Below, in pieces: positions 8,245 through 17,418 of a stretch of DNA of 64,000 bases. Origin of the DNA: Candidatus Nitrosopumilus sp. Its GTDB lineage: Archaea; Thermoproteota; Nitrososphaeria; Nitrososphaerales; Nitrosopumilaceae. The first letter of the stretch is position 1, and the number at the start of each line of letters is the position of its first letter. Made by a program: the position numbers and the translations under genes. The notes beneath the pieces are model-generated. The model had not been told where the DNA came from and searched no databases. It saw only the letters and a program-made list of their open reading frames with translations. The stretch spans positions 124,001 through 188,000 of the forward strand of contig JABSRD010000001.1 in NCBI GenBank assembly GCA_013215285.1, in the 5' to 3' direction.

Positions 8245-8787
8245 TCAAAGAGAACAGAATTTTTCAATTAAATCATGACCATCTTGACTCATTTCTGGAT
8301 GAAATTGGGTTCCAAAAATTGATTTTTTTTCATATTGAATGATTTCATAGTTACAATTCTTTGATTCAGCAAGTGGAATCAATTTATCAGGTAACTTAGA
8401 TATCTCAAATCCATGACTTTCAAATACATTTAGAGAATCACTTGAGATTAAATTTTTTGTTAAAACATTAATTGTTTCATTTCCTTTTTGAAGTGATGAA
8501 ATTTTTCTAATTGTTCCTCCTAAAGTAAGAGCCAAAATTTCTGCACCATAACAAATTCCAAGTAATTTTATATTATTTTGAATTGAATAAGTAATAATTT
8601 TAGAATTTATTTCATTAATTTTTTTTTCATTTTTTCTTCTTCCAGATAAAATAACAGAATTATAATTTTCAAGTGAATTTAAATTTAAAAGTTGAGGAGT
8701 TTGTATTTCAAATGAAATATTTTTTTCATTTAAAAAATCAGTTAAATTTTTTGTGTAAATAGAACCATTATCAACAACAAGAAGCAA
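8245..8787 (-). CDS. Stand-alone class I glutamine amidotransferase, GuaA-N-like
   Basis: A 180-residue class I GATase domain. The nucleophile is in GICYGAE and the catalytic histidine-glutamate in GTQFHPEM. It resembles the separate glutaminase subunit of archaeal GMP synthase, but no synthetase subunit lies nearby, so the ammonia acceptor is unknown. The start is a TTG directly after the stop of the UPF0182 gene, with no spacer, suggesting translational coupling. Alternative: a GATase-like hydrolase with another substrate. Confidence 0.75.
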   Translation of the reverse strand: MLLVVDNGSIYTKNLTDFLNEKNISFEIQTPQLLNLNSLENYNSVILSGRRKNEKKINEINSKIITYSIQNNIKLLGICYGAEILALTLGGTIRKISSLQKGNETINVLTKNLISSDSLNVFESHGFEISKLPDKLIPLAESKNCNYEIIQYEKKSIFGTQFHPEMSQDGHDLIEKFCSL

Positions 8788-11643
8788 TTAGTTGCCTACC
8801 TCAATTGAGACATAATGCATCTCAGATATTCCATCTTTGACTAAAATTGTTCCAATATTGAGATTATTTTCTTCATGCCACATGAATACTCTATCAGTAC
8901 GTGGTTTTACAAAGTCATCAATGAATTGAGACAAAAACTCTTCAGTATCTGCACGATCATTTTCAGTAAAGAAAAATAATTCTCCTTCATTAAATGATAA
9001 TGGAACCTGAACAGTGGTTGGTTCAGCAATTGTAATATTGTTTTCTTCAAATACAGATTTTATAATATCAATTCTATCGCTTCTAACTAATTCAACATAA
9101 TCAACATCAGCAACTGTAGCAATTGATGATACCCCAGAAACTTTCTTCAAATATGCTTCAAATGCTTCTTCTTGAGTTTCACCCAATCCAACAAAATATT
9201 CTCCATTAAATGCTGCACCTACTGCTGCAATCGTGCCTAGCTGAGCAACTACACCACCTGCACCTGCAGTATAAACTGGAATAAAGTAAACATCATGATC
9301 ACCAACACGATACAAGATATTATCACCAATTCTTGGATTTCTCAAAAGTGTCTTTAGTTGAGCGAAATCAGGATCTCTATCAAGTGCTTCTCTAACAGCA
9401 GTTGGGCCAATTAATTTAGTTGTAGAATTTAGTGGGACTTCATAAAACTGCAAGTTTCCTAGATTTGTAAGATCATTTTCAACTATCATATATCCTGCAA
9501 GGTTTCTACCTTGAGATCCACGTAATTCTAATGACAACAATCCTAGAAATTCTATTTGCTCAAAACCTGGTGGTTTTGCTTCAACATAATAAGTATCCAA
9601 TCCACGTGGAATTTCATAGAATTCATTAGCTTGAATAAATGTCTCAACATTTGTTACATGGTAAATATTGTACATTTCTGTTTTCCAATTAAACAATTCA
9701 GCTGGATATCTAACTTGTTCTTCTAACCAATCAGGTATTGGTTTGAATTGATCAGAGTATTGACTAGCAAACATTTCTGTAAAGAAATCATCTCCAGTTC
9801 TTAATAGTTGAATATCACCATTGTATGCATCTACAAGTGCATAACCTACTAAACGCAAGTAAGGGTTACCAACAGACCAAGGAACATCACTTGTATCAAA
9901 TCCAACAATCAATGGAATAAGCCAGTAAGAATTTTCCTCATCAGTTACAGGAACCGAGTCTAATTCTTTTCCAAACAAATTATATAGAAAATAAGGATAA
10001 AGAATTTCCATTCTGTCATTGACATCTTTGTATCTCATTATATGGACTGATTCAGTTGGAAATGAAAGTAAAAAGTTTGGCTCAAAGGCCCAACTTTGTG
10101 GTGGAGAAACATCCAATCCTCCAGAACCCGAATAAAATACACCTCCAAGTTCTGCACTAGTTGAGTCTCTAGAATTAGGAAAACCTGACCATGTTTGTTC
10201 AAATAATCCGCCTTCACCATAGTAAATTTCTCTTTGTTTGAAGAATTTGCTGCTATCAACAATCTTACCATCAGTTGCTTCAAGAGTAAGGAATCCATTT
10301 GGAACATGAGTATAGACCAAATGTTCGTTATACCATCTATTTTCAGCGCTTACAGATGTTGGAAGAATTGGCTTCATTGAAGCAGTCCAATACAAAGTAT
10401 TGTTAAAACGAAGAATGTCATTATCTTCAAAGTCTACATATGGAATAAGTCCTATCTCAGGCTTTAATTTGGCAAAAGCTGCCTCCCAATCCCAAATTCG
10501 AATTACATCAAGAACATCACTATTTTGTTGTACATAATTTTGGATATTATTTGGAGAAACAGATGTTAGCTTAACATCATGAGTATTTTCCTGTACATTA
10601 TCTAATTCACCAAGATATCGATTTACTCCAATTTGTTGAGCTGTGTATGGTCCTAAAAATTCAATCTTCTTTGCATCAGCAATACTATTGTTAACAGAAA
10701 TAACTCCTGCTACAATTATTGTAATTGCAATAATTGTTAGAATTCTAATGTATACATCTCGCTTAAACATATGAGTTAGAACACGTGCTCTAATTCTATC
10801 AACTAATGAAAATGCAATTAATGAAAAACCTATGAAAAGAATACCGCCAATAAGATATCGTGTATTGTAATCAATTTGATCAGTAAAGAAGAGGTTAAAG
10901 CCTGCCCAAAGTACACCGATACCAATTATTCCCTCAATTGTTGAAACATAATTTAGATATCGGGGTTTTCCATCATCAGAGTCCTTAATGAATAAAGTAA
11001 TTACATTAATAATTCTATGAATTCCAACATACAAAACTAAACGTAAACCAATTGCTCCAAGGATTGGAGGAATCAATATTACCAAAGCAGGAATCATTGG
11101 AACAACTTTTTCAATTGCATAGTTTGGATCAGTGTCAGGAGTTACAAATGGTAAAGAAAATAAATTTGGTAAATGTTCAATGCCCAAAGAATTGCCATCA
11201 ATAAATGACATTGCTGCAAATCCAAACATAATATTTGCAAAAAATGCTCCAAAAAGTAAAATTTTGGTGATTTGCCAGATGATAAATTGTAGATGACTTA
11301 TTTTGTAATCTTTAAAATTTTTAATATTACTAGATAGGGGTTGTCGTCCTCCACTACCAAGAAATCCTATTGCGGTGCTAATGGCATACCAGAAAATTGA
11401 AGATCTTGCAGAAATATTTACACGTACAAGAGCAATTATTGATAGAATTACCGTAGAGACTAGTGTGTAAAAGAGAGGTTTAGTAAATTGCTCACCAAAT
11501 TCAGTAAAATTCATGGATAAAACTACTGCTTGATTTCCTACAGTAACAAAAATTACAATCCCAATTATAGCAATAATGGCTAATCTGATGTATTTTCCAG
11601 CATCAGTAGGCGGAGTCTGCTTATCAGTAGAGGCACTATACAA
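8788..11643 (-). CDS. UPF0182 family integral membrane protein
   Basis: A 951-residue member of UPF0182 (COG1615). The first ~310 residues hold about seven hydrophobic segments (for example LAIIAIIGIVIFVTVGNQAV and ILTIIAITIIVAGVISV). A long extracytoplasmic region follows, with family stretches such as YWTASMKPILPTS and YIPVYTAGAG-like FIPVYTAGAGG. The start codon is TTG; no closer ATG fits. Molecular function of the family is unknown. It heads a leftward unit with the amidotransferase (0-base spacing) and the C39/TPR gene. Confidence 0.88.
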   Translation of the reverse strand: MYSASTDKQTPPTDAGKYIRLAIIAIIGIVIFVTVGNQAVVLSMNFTEFGEQFTKPLFYTLVSTVILSIIALVRVNISARSSIFWYAISTAIGFLGSGGRQPLSSNIKNFKDYKISHLQFIIWQITKILLFGAFFANIMFGFAAMSFIDGNSLGIEHLPNLFSLPFVTPDTDPNYAIEKVVPMIPALVILIPPILGAIGLRLVLYVGIHRIINVITLFIKDSDDGKPRYLNYVSTIEGIIGIGVLWAGFNLFFTDQIDYNTRYLIGGILFIGFSLIAFSLVDRIRARVLTHMFKRDVYIRILTIIAITIIVAGVISVNNSIADAKKIEFLGPYTAQQIGVNRYLGELDNVQENTHDVKLTSVSPNNIQNYVQQNSDVLDVIRIWDWEAAFAKLKPEIGLIPYVDFEDNDILRFNNTLYWTASMKPILPTSVSAENRWYNEHLVYTHVPNGFLTLEATDGKIVDSSKFFKQREIYYGEGGLFEQTWSGFPNSRDSTSAELGGVFYSGSGGLDVSPPQSWAFEPNFLLSFPTESVHIMRYKDVNDRMEILYPYFLYNLFGKELDSVPVTDEENSYWLIPLIVGFDTSDVPWSVGNPYLRLVGYALVDAYNGDIQLLRTGDDFFTEMFASQYSDQFKPIPDWLEEQVRYPAELFNWKTEMYNIYHVTNVETFIQANEFYEIPRGLDTYYVEAKPPGFEQIEFLGLLSLELRGSQGRNLAGYMIVENDLTNLGNLQFYEVPLNSTTKLIGPTAVREALDRDPDFAQLKTLLRNPRIGDNILYRVGDHDVYFIPVYTAGAGGVVAQLGTIAAVGAAFNGEYFVGLGETQEEAFEAYLKKVSGVSSIATVADVDYVELVRSDRIDIIKSVFEENNITIAEPTTVQVPLSFNEGELFFFTENDRADTEEFLSQFIDDFVKPRTDRVFMWHEENNLNIGTILVKDGISEMHYVSIEVGN

Positions 11644-11690
11644 AATCGAATTTTCTTATGATTTGGTAAATTAATGTCTTACCAGCAAAA

Positions 11691-12812
11691 TTAAGCTATT
11701 GTTGCTAGTTTTTTACAAATCATATAGACTGCAGCAAAGATAGGAATTGTTACTTTTTCGTTGGTATACAGACCAAATTTTTTATTTTTTAGTTTAAATT
11801 CTATTGGACAATTTGCAAAAACTTCTATGGAATCATCACTTAGAAAAGATGCATCATTGTATGGATCAAACTTTGTTAAATCTTTGCAGAAAATTTTTGT
11901 AAGACCACTTTTACTGTTAATAGAACCAGGTAATCTAAATATTCTGTGAATATCCATAGTTACATTAGGATCAATTTTTACTCCAATATTTTGAGATACA
12001 TCATCTAGAGTTTTTTGAAAAGATGAGTAGCCATTAGATATTAACTCTGAAATAATTTTTGAGCGTTTTGATTTTGTGCCAAATACTTGTTTGGAAAATC
12101 TTCCTTTCCATCCATTTTCATCAAAATCTGGAAAAGATGAGCGATTTGGTTTGAATTTTTTCATTCCAAATGTTTCAGGAATAGCACCGCGAAATGAAAT
12201 ATAATCAGTTAATTCAGATCTTTCCCTAGAGCCAATTTGTTGAAATTGTGAATCATACACATAAACATGAAATCCCTCATTACCTGAAAAATAAACATGA
12301 ATGTTTTCTTTAGATACAGCCAAATCATCAATTAGAACTTCAGATAGTTTAGATACTTCAGTTTTTGAGGAGTCAATACAATTTTTACAAGGTAATGATT
12401 TTTTTTCTATTTTTGTAGAACTACATTTTAAACAGCGTTCAGAATTTTTTGAGACTTGATTGCATTCATTACATATTGATACAGTATGATTTTCTCTGCA
12501 AGACAAATTAAGATCTTTTGCATCAATATCAAAAATCAGATCTGCTTCTTTCCAGTCTTTTTCGTTCATAGGTAAATTAGGAAATGAATAGTATGCATTT
12601 GAACAATAGACATCAGATGGAATATTTTGCATAAATAATAGGTGTAATTCTTTATCATCTTTTATTGAAATATGACGTGTCATTCCAGAATTGAATTTTT
12701 GATAGCCAAATTCTCTTTCAGATGAACGTTCAGGTACTCGAATTAGATCAGAGTGTTCAAAATAGTATTTTTTGAATGAATCTTCTAAGAATTTGATGTC
12801 AGTTTCTTTCAT
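11691..12812 (-). CDS. priS: DNA primase small (catalytic) subunit PriS
   Basis: Archaeo-eukaryotic primase catalytic subunit that makes RNA primers. The two metal-binding aspartates are in LIFDIDAKD (about Asp95 and Asp97). A zinc-binding insertion has several CxxC pairs (CNEC, CLKC, CKNC). YFSGNEGFHVYVYD carries the SGxxGxH motif, and DIHRIFRLPGSINSKSGL is the C-terminal signature. Length 373. Its ATG overlaps the stop of priL by one base (TAATG), so the two subunits are translationally coupled. Confidence 0.95.
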   Translation of the reverse strand: MKETDIKFLEDSFKKYYFEHSDLIRVPERSSEREFGYQKFNSGMTRHISIKDDKELHLLFMQNIPSDVYCSNAYYSFPNLPMNEKDWKEADLIFDIDAKDLNLSCRENHTVSICNECNQVSKNSERCLKCSSTKIEKKSLPCKNCIDSSKTEVSKLSEVLIDDLAVSKENIHVYFSGNEGFHVYVYDSQFQQIGSRERSELTDYISFRGAIPETFGMKKFKPNRSSFPDFDENGWKGRFSKQVFGTKSKRSKIISELISNGYSSFQKTLDDVSQNIGVKIDPNVTMDIHRIFRLPGSINSKSGLTKIFCKDLTKFDPYNDASFLSDDSIEVFANCPIEFKLKNKKFGLYTNEKVTIPIFAAVYMICKKLATIA

Positions 12813-13837
12813 TACTTTCTCTTCTTTCCAAATTGTAGTGGATTTATGATATTATCACATTCTGGTATAGCAAAACAAAGATCTTGTGTTTTTAGTTTCT
12901 CACAAGAAGGGCAAGTGTATTTTGTACCACTTCCAGAAGCTCCAGCCAGATGATTTAGTTGGTAAAGTGTAACTCGTTCATTATAATCAGGGGCGTTTTT
13001 GAATAATGGTGCTATCTGCTCTACTGATTGACCCTTTGACAGCAAAAAAGCAGCTAACATGAATCTTCCAGAATGTGGAAGGTTTTCGCCCTTTTCAAGC
13101 TCTTCAATTGCATGTTTAATGCATGGAGGATGTTCTCCCGTGGTTACAGTAAAAGTAATGAATTTTTTTGATAGTAAAACAAGTTTGTTTACAGAATCCT
13201 CAAAACCAGGAATCATTGTAGGTGTTTTTGCATTGATAATTTTTGAGTTGATGTATGTTCCCAGTTCTTTTCTTATCAGTCTAACTGTTTCATGAGGAGT
13301 AAGAAAGACTTTTCCATTTTCTACATGTCTGTTAATTAGTTTCCATTCTCTTTCATGAAAATTGATTGAGTGTTTTAGATAATCAGATACTGAAATGACA
13401 AAGTAATCATCAAGTTTTTCAACTTGAACTGAAAAGAGATCATCAATTATTCTAATTGCTAATTGTTTTTTGGACTCGTCTGAAATATTTGCGAGATCTC
13501 TTTCAAGATATTTTTCTGCACGTCTTGCCTCTGCAAGGGAGAATCTCTTGATGAGAGTATGCATACCACTTAATTTCAATAATACTATAGCCAAAAGAAA
13601 TGAGAAAACTTCTCTAGGAAGAGTAGCATCATTTGAAACTTGCTCCCCAATTATATCTGATTTGTAGATTTTTCCATCAGCTGCAACCTGAATTCTATTA
13701 AATGCCTTGTCGATTAGTTGTTTTAGATCAGGATCTGTTCCAAATTGCTCTAGTGTAAACCCTTTATCTTTAAGATATTGACCTGCATCTGCTAAAAATG
13801 GATATTTTGCAATTTCATCTTGTCCAAGTTCTAGCAT
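12812..13837 (-). CDS. priL: DNA primase large subunit PriL
   Basis: Regulatory iron-sulfur subunit of primase. The N-terminal helical domain starts QDEIAKYPFLADAGQYLK. The C-terminal domain carries the cysteines expected to ligate a [4Fe-4S] cluster (HPPCIKHA, YTCPSCEKL, QDLC) and the conserved HSGRFMLAAFL block. The length of 341 residues is typical of archaea. It directly precedes priS on the minus strand with a one-base overlap. Confidence 0.95.
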   Translation of the reverse strand: MLELGQDEIAKYPFLADAGQYLKDKGFTLEQFGTDPDLKQLIDKAFNRIQVAADGKIYKSDIIGEQVSNDATLPREVFSFLLAIVLLKLSGMHTLIKRFSLAEARRAEKYLERDLANISDESKKQLAIRIIDDLFSVQVEKLDDYFVISVSDYLKHSINFHEREWKLINRHVENGKVFLTPHETVRLIRKELGTYINSKIINAKTPTMIPGFEDSVNKLVLLSKKFITFTVTTGEHPPCIKHAIEELEKGENLPHSGRFMLAAFLLSKGQSVEQIAPLFKNAPDYNERVTLYQLNHLAGASGSGTKYTCPSCEKLKTQDLCFAIPECDNIINPLQFGKKRK

Positions 13838-13923
13838 GATAGTGATTTACCTAATTTACTTAAAAATCAAGTTTTTTGAATTTTGATGCTGGTTTAAATT
13901 ATGTTTTAAGAAAATTGTGACAT

Positions 13924-14763
13924 ATGCAGATTGGTTGTCATGTTTCAATATCAGGATCAATTGACAAAGCAGTAGATAATGCTGTTGAAAGAAAGTGTTC
14001 TGCTTTTCAGATTTTTACTAGAAATCCAAGAGGTTGGCACGCAAAAGAACTCACCAAAGAAGACATTGCTAATTTTAAATCAAAACTCAAAGAGAGTAAA
14101 ATTGATAGATTTGCAACTTGTGCACATATGCCATATTTACCAAATCTTGCATCACCAAAAGATGATGGATTTGAAAAATCAGTTGAAACTTTGATGAGTG
14201 AAACTGAAAGATGTGCACAATTAGGAATTCCATATCTTGTAACACATCTTGGAAGTCATTTGGGAACAGGGGAGGAAGCTGGAATTAAAAGACTAGTAGA
14301 AGGTTTGACAAAAGCAGGACAAACAAAAAATGACGTAATAATTCTATTAGAGAATACTGCAGGTCAGAAAAATTCTGTTGGTTCTGATTTTAAACAGTTA
14401 GGAGAAATTTTTAGTCAATTAAAACCTGCAAAAAAATTTGGTATTTGTTTTGATTCTTGTCATGCATTTGTTGCAGGATATAATTTGAAAACAGAAAAGA
14501 AAGTTAAAGATGTGTTTGATGAGTTTGAGAAATATGTAGGAATAAAAAATTTAAAAATTCTTCATCTAAATGATGCCAAAGGAGATGTTGGTTGTAATCT
14601 TGATAGGCACTATCATTTAGGATTAGGTGGAATTGGAGAAAAAGGAATTGCATCCATTGTAAAATTTGCAACTAAGCAAAAAATCCCTATAATTTTAGAG
14701 ACTCCAATTGATGATGACAGAGATGACTTTGAAAATGTTAGAATAGCAAAAGGATTTGCGTAG
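13924..14763 (+). CDS. nfo: Endonuclease IV (AP endonuclease)
   Basis: Zinc-dependent apurinic/apyrimidinic endonuclease for base-excision repair, with a TIM-barrel fold. Metal-ligand motifs are visible in order: GCHVSISG, CAHMPYLPNLASP, VTHLGSH, LLENTAGQ, GICFDSCHAF, HLNDAKGDVG, DRHYHLGLG and ILETP. Length 279 residues matches the family. Divergent from the primase operon; 31 bases before glyS. Confidence 0.95.
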   Translation: MQIGCHVSISGSIDKAVDNAVERKCSAFQIFTRNPRGWHAKELTKEDIANFKSKLKESKIDRFATCAHMPYLPNLASPKDDGFEKSVETLMSETERCAQLGIPYLVTHLGSHLGTGEEAGIKRLVEGLTKAGQTKNDVIILLENTAGQKNSVGSDFKQLGEIFSQLKPAKKFGICFDSCHAFVAGYNLKTEKKVKDVFDEFEKYVGIKNLKILHLNDAKGDVGCNLDRHYHLGLGGIGEKGIASIVKFATKQKIPIILETPIDDDRDDFENVRIAKGFA

Positions 14764-14794
14764 AAATTTATTCAATGACTAAGAGAATGAAATA

Positions 14795-16252
14795 ATGGAT
14801 TATGAAGCAGTAATGAAATTGGCACTTGAGCGTGGATTTTACTTTCCTAGCTGTGAAGTTTATGCTGATGCACAAGCTGGATTCTGGGAGTATGGACCAT
14901 CAGGAGTTAGTTTGAAAAATAAATTTCTTGAATTGTGGAGAAGGGAGTTAATTAGAAGAGATGGGATGCTAGAAATTGATGGATCTCAAATTATGTCTAA
15001 ATCAGTTTTTGAAGCATCAGGACATTTAGGAAACTTTGCTGATCCAATAATAAAATGTACAAAATGTAATTCAACTTTTAGAGCAGATAGAACAATTGCT
15101 GAAATTACACAAATTGAAATTCCTGAGAGTGCTGATTTGGAGGAATTCGATAATGCCATTTCACAAAATAACATAAAGTGTCCAAAATGTAAAGGGGACT
15201 TTGATAAAGTGAAAAAATTTAACATGATGTTTAAAGTCGGTATTGGTCCTGAAGGAGAAGAGGCATACCTTAGACCAGAAACTTGTCAATCAATTTTTGT
15301 TGATTTTCCCAGACTTTACAAAACTATGAGAGGAAAACTTCCGTTAGGAATAGCCCAAGTAGGAAAAAGTTTTAGAAATGAGATAGCACCAAGACAGAGT
15401 CTTCTTAGATTACGTGAATTTTATCAAGCAGAAATTGAGGTATTTTGTAATCCTACAAAACTAGATGAAGTAGAAAAGTTTGTAGAAATTCAAGATACAA
15501 TAATTAGAGTACAGACAGATGCAGAACCTGTCTCCATGACATGTAAAGAAGCAGTAGATTCAGGTGTTATTCCAAACAAGTTGGTGGCATATTATTTAGG
15601 AATATTAACAGAATTCTATGAAAAAACAGGAATTGATATTTCAAAAAGTAGATTCAGAAAATTGGGAGATAAAGAAAAGGCATTTTATGCAGAAGTTGCA
15701 TTTGACTTTGAAGTAGAGACTACACTAGGATGGCTTGAACTAGTTGCATGTAACTATAGATCAGACTATGATTTGACTAGTCACGCAAAAAAGAGTAAAG
15801 TGAAATTTGAAGTGATGGATAATGATGAAAAGGTTCTTCCACATGTATTTGAGATTTCAATGGGTATTGATAGGAGTCTCTATACAATTTTGGAGCATTC
15901 ATTAAAAGATGATAAAGAACATGAAAGAATAGTTTTATCACTTAAACCATACTTGTCGCCAGCACATGTAGGAATTTTGTCACTAGTAAAAAAAGATGGG
16001 TTAAAAGAAAAAACTGATGAAATTTATCTTCAAATTAAAAGAAAGTTTGATGCATTTTTAGATCATTCAGGTGCTATAGGAAGACGATATCGTAGACTAG
16101 ATGAAATTGGTGTACCATTTGCAATTACAGTTGATCATCAAACTTTAGAAGATGATACTGTAACAATTAGACAAAGAGACTCCATGGAACAAACTAGAAT
16201 AAATATATCTGAATTAGATTCAATTCTTTCAGAGTCTGTTGCGTTTCCCTAG
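14795..16252 (+). CDS. glyS: Glycyl-tRNA synthetase (class II, homodimeric type)
   Basis: Charges tRNA-Gly. Class II features include GFWEYGPSGVSLKNKF at the N-terminus, RPETCQSIFVDF, motif 2 GKSFRNEIAPRQSLLRLREF and motif 3 FEISMGIDRSL. A C-terminal anticodon-binding domain follows (GRRYRRLDEIGVPFAITV). A zinc-binding CTKC/CPKC pair lies in the insertion near residues 90-150. Length 485 is slightly short of eukaryotic forms but normal for archaea. The last 4 bases overlap the convergent surface-protein fragment. Confidence 0.96.
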   Translation: MDYEAVMKLALERGFYFPSCEVYADAQAGFWEYGPSGVSLKNKFLELWRRELIRRDGMLEIDGSQIMSKSVFEASGHLGNFADPIIKCTKCNSTFRADRTIAEITQIEIPESADLEEFDNAISQNNIKCPKCKGDFDKVKKFNMMFKVGIGPEGEEAYLRPETCQSIFVDFPRLYKTMRGKLPLGIAQVGKSFRNEIAPRQSLLRLREFYQAEIEVFCNPTKLDEVEKFVEIQDTIIRVQTDAEPVSMTCKEAVDSGVIPNKLVAYYLGILTEFYEKTGIDISKSRFRKLGDKEKAFYAEVAFDFEVETTLGWLELVACNYRSDYDLTSHAKKSKVKFEVMDNDEKVLPHVFEISMGIDRSLYTILEHSLKDDKEHERIVLSLKPYLSPAHVGILSLVKKDGLKEKTDEIYLQIKRKFDAFLDHSGAIGRRYRRLDEIGVPFAITVDHQTLEDDTVTIRQRDSMEQTRINISELDSILSESVAFP

Positions 16253-17355
16253 TCTGAATATACAGTAATTGTTTCAGAGTTTATTCTATGTTTAACTTTG
16301 ACAGTCAAATCTTTAACTGCTTGAGCTAGTGGGATTAATCCTTCTTCAGTTTCCAATGTAACTACCCAATCACCTACAAGTGGATCAATTGAGGTAATTG
16401 AAAATCTTTCAAATGAACTATCAGGACCACTATACTTGACTCTCAATGTTTGTCCGTCATATTGAACACTATCTAGTCCACCTCTATTTGATCTAGTACT
16501 GTCTTTTACTGAACATTCTTCTGATGAACCAATAATACACTGTCCATTAGGTGCAGTTACTTGGAAGTTGAATTCATCAGTTAATGAATTTGATGCATAA
16601 ATCAATAATGGTTCAGATAAAACATTTCCATCTCTTTCTACTATTTCGAGTGTTTTCATATCATATGCAGACATTGATTCTGTTCGTGGATAACTATAGA
16701 GTAGTGCTGAATCAGTAATCTCAGTACTACCATACAAATCTACTTTGCCTTGAAGTTTGTATTCAGATAACCCTTCAGAATGTGGTACTTTCCAATCAAA
16801 TGATACTTTGGTTTGACCAGTCTCAAAGAATTCTGCTCTTTCAGATACGACCTTACCATCTACTATTAATGAAACAATACCATATGCAGGGGATTGATCA
16901 TTGTTGATGAACAAATCAGGTCTAATTATAGAATTACTCTGTTTAATTGATGGTACGTCCAATTCTAATGATACATCAGGTGGGGTAATTGGTTTTACAC
17001 CTATAGTATAATGTACAGATTCAACTTCAGATAGTTCTTCATCAATAATGTGTAGCCAATATCCAATTGCTGGATCTTGCATTAGGAATGATGGAATAGT
17101 TCCAGTTACTAGATAAGATGATTCAGTAAATATCATTGGTTCAATATTCATTCTAATTGCAATGTATTCATCATCAGTTTGTCCTAGAGTGATGGTTCTT
17201 AGTTCAGCTCTCTTTAGTGGATTTTTACTATCAATGATTGCAGAAATTGTAAGGTCTTGTTCTGATACATAGGAGAATTCTGAATCAGTATCAGCTCTGT
17301 GTTTTGTAGCATTATCAATTTGGAAGTTTACATCAAATATTCTAGGTAACTTCAT
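16249..17355 (-). CDS. 3' portion of a giant surface protein, detached by a small inversion
   Basis: The 368-residue frame begins MKLPRIFDVNFQID without signal peptide or ribosome-binding context and reads like the middle of a protein: beta-rich Ig-like segments, a LRVKYSGPDSSF stretch and a basic C-terminal tail. It is in the same frame as the 1977-codon ORF upstream, but four stop codons lie between them. The intervening 70 bases, if flipped, remove all stops and join the two ORFs in frame at LSFTV-PRIF. I therefore regard this as the C-terminal ~15% of one secreted protein. Whether it is translated alone from its ATG is unknown; that ATG itself lies in the inverted bases. Confidence 0.7.
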   Translation of the reverse strand: MKLPRIFDVNFQIDNATKHRADTDSEFSYVSEQDLTISAIIDSKNPLKRAELRTITLGQTDDEYIAIRMNIEPMIFTESSYLVTGTIPSFLMQDPAIGYWLHIIDEELSEVESVHYTIGVKPITPPDVSLELDVPSIKQSNSIIRPDLFINNDQSPAYGIVSLIVDGKVVSERAEFFETGQTKVSFDWKVPHSEGLSEYKLQGKVDLYGSTEITDSALLYSYPRTESMSAYDMKTLEIVERDGNVLSEPLLIYASNSLTDEFNFQVTAPNGQCIIGSSEECSVKDSTRSNRGGLDSVQYDGQTLRVKYSGPDSSFERFSITSIDPLVGDWVVTLETEEGLIPLAQAVKDLTVKVKHRINSETITVYSD

Positions 17356-17418
17356 GTGAAGGAGTTGTCATAATAGTTAATATCCCAGATGATGAATTTA
17401 GTGAATTGTCATTTACAG
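17349..17418. other. 70-bp in-place inversion splitting the giant surface-protein gene
   Basis: On the coding (minus) strand this segment contains four in-frame stops. On the plus strand it is open and reads TSCEGVVIIVNIPDDEFSE..LSFT. Reversing exactly these 70 bases gives, on the minus strand, NAAIHL-TSCEG at one joint and LSFT-V-PRIFDV at the other, both in frame. This merges the two ORFs into one of about 2365 codons (16249-23346). The segment ends share only a 3-base inverted match (ACT/AGT), so no substantial recombination site is visible. Confidence 0.72.

Noticed and set aside
8245-8787. Full GMP synthase
   Set aside because: Only the amidotransferase domain is present; no synthetase domain or partner gene in the window.
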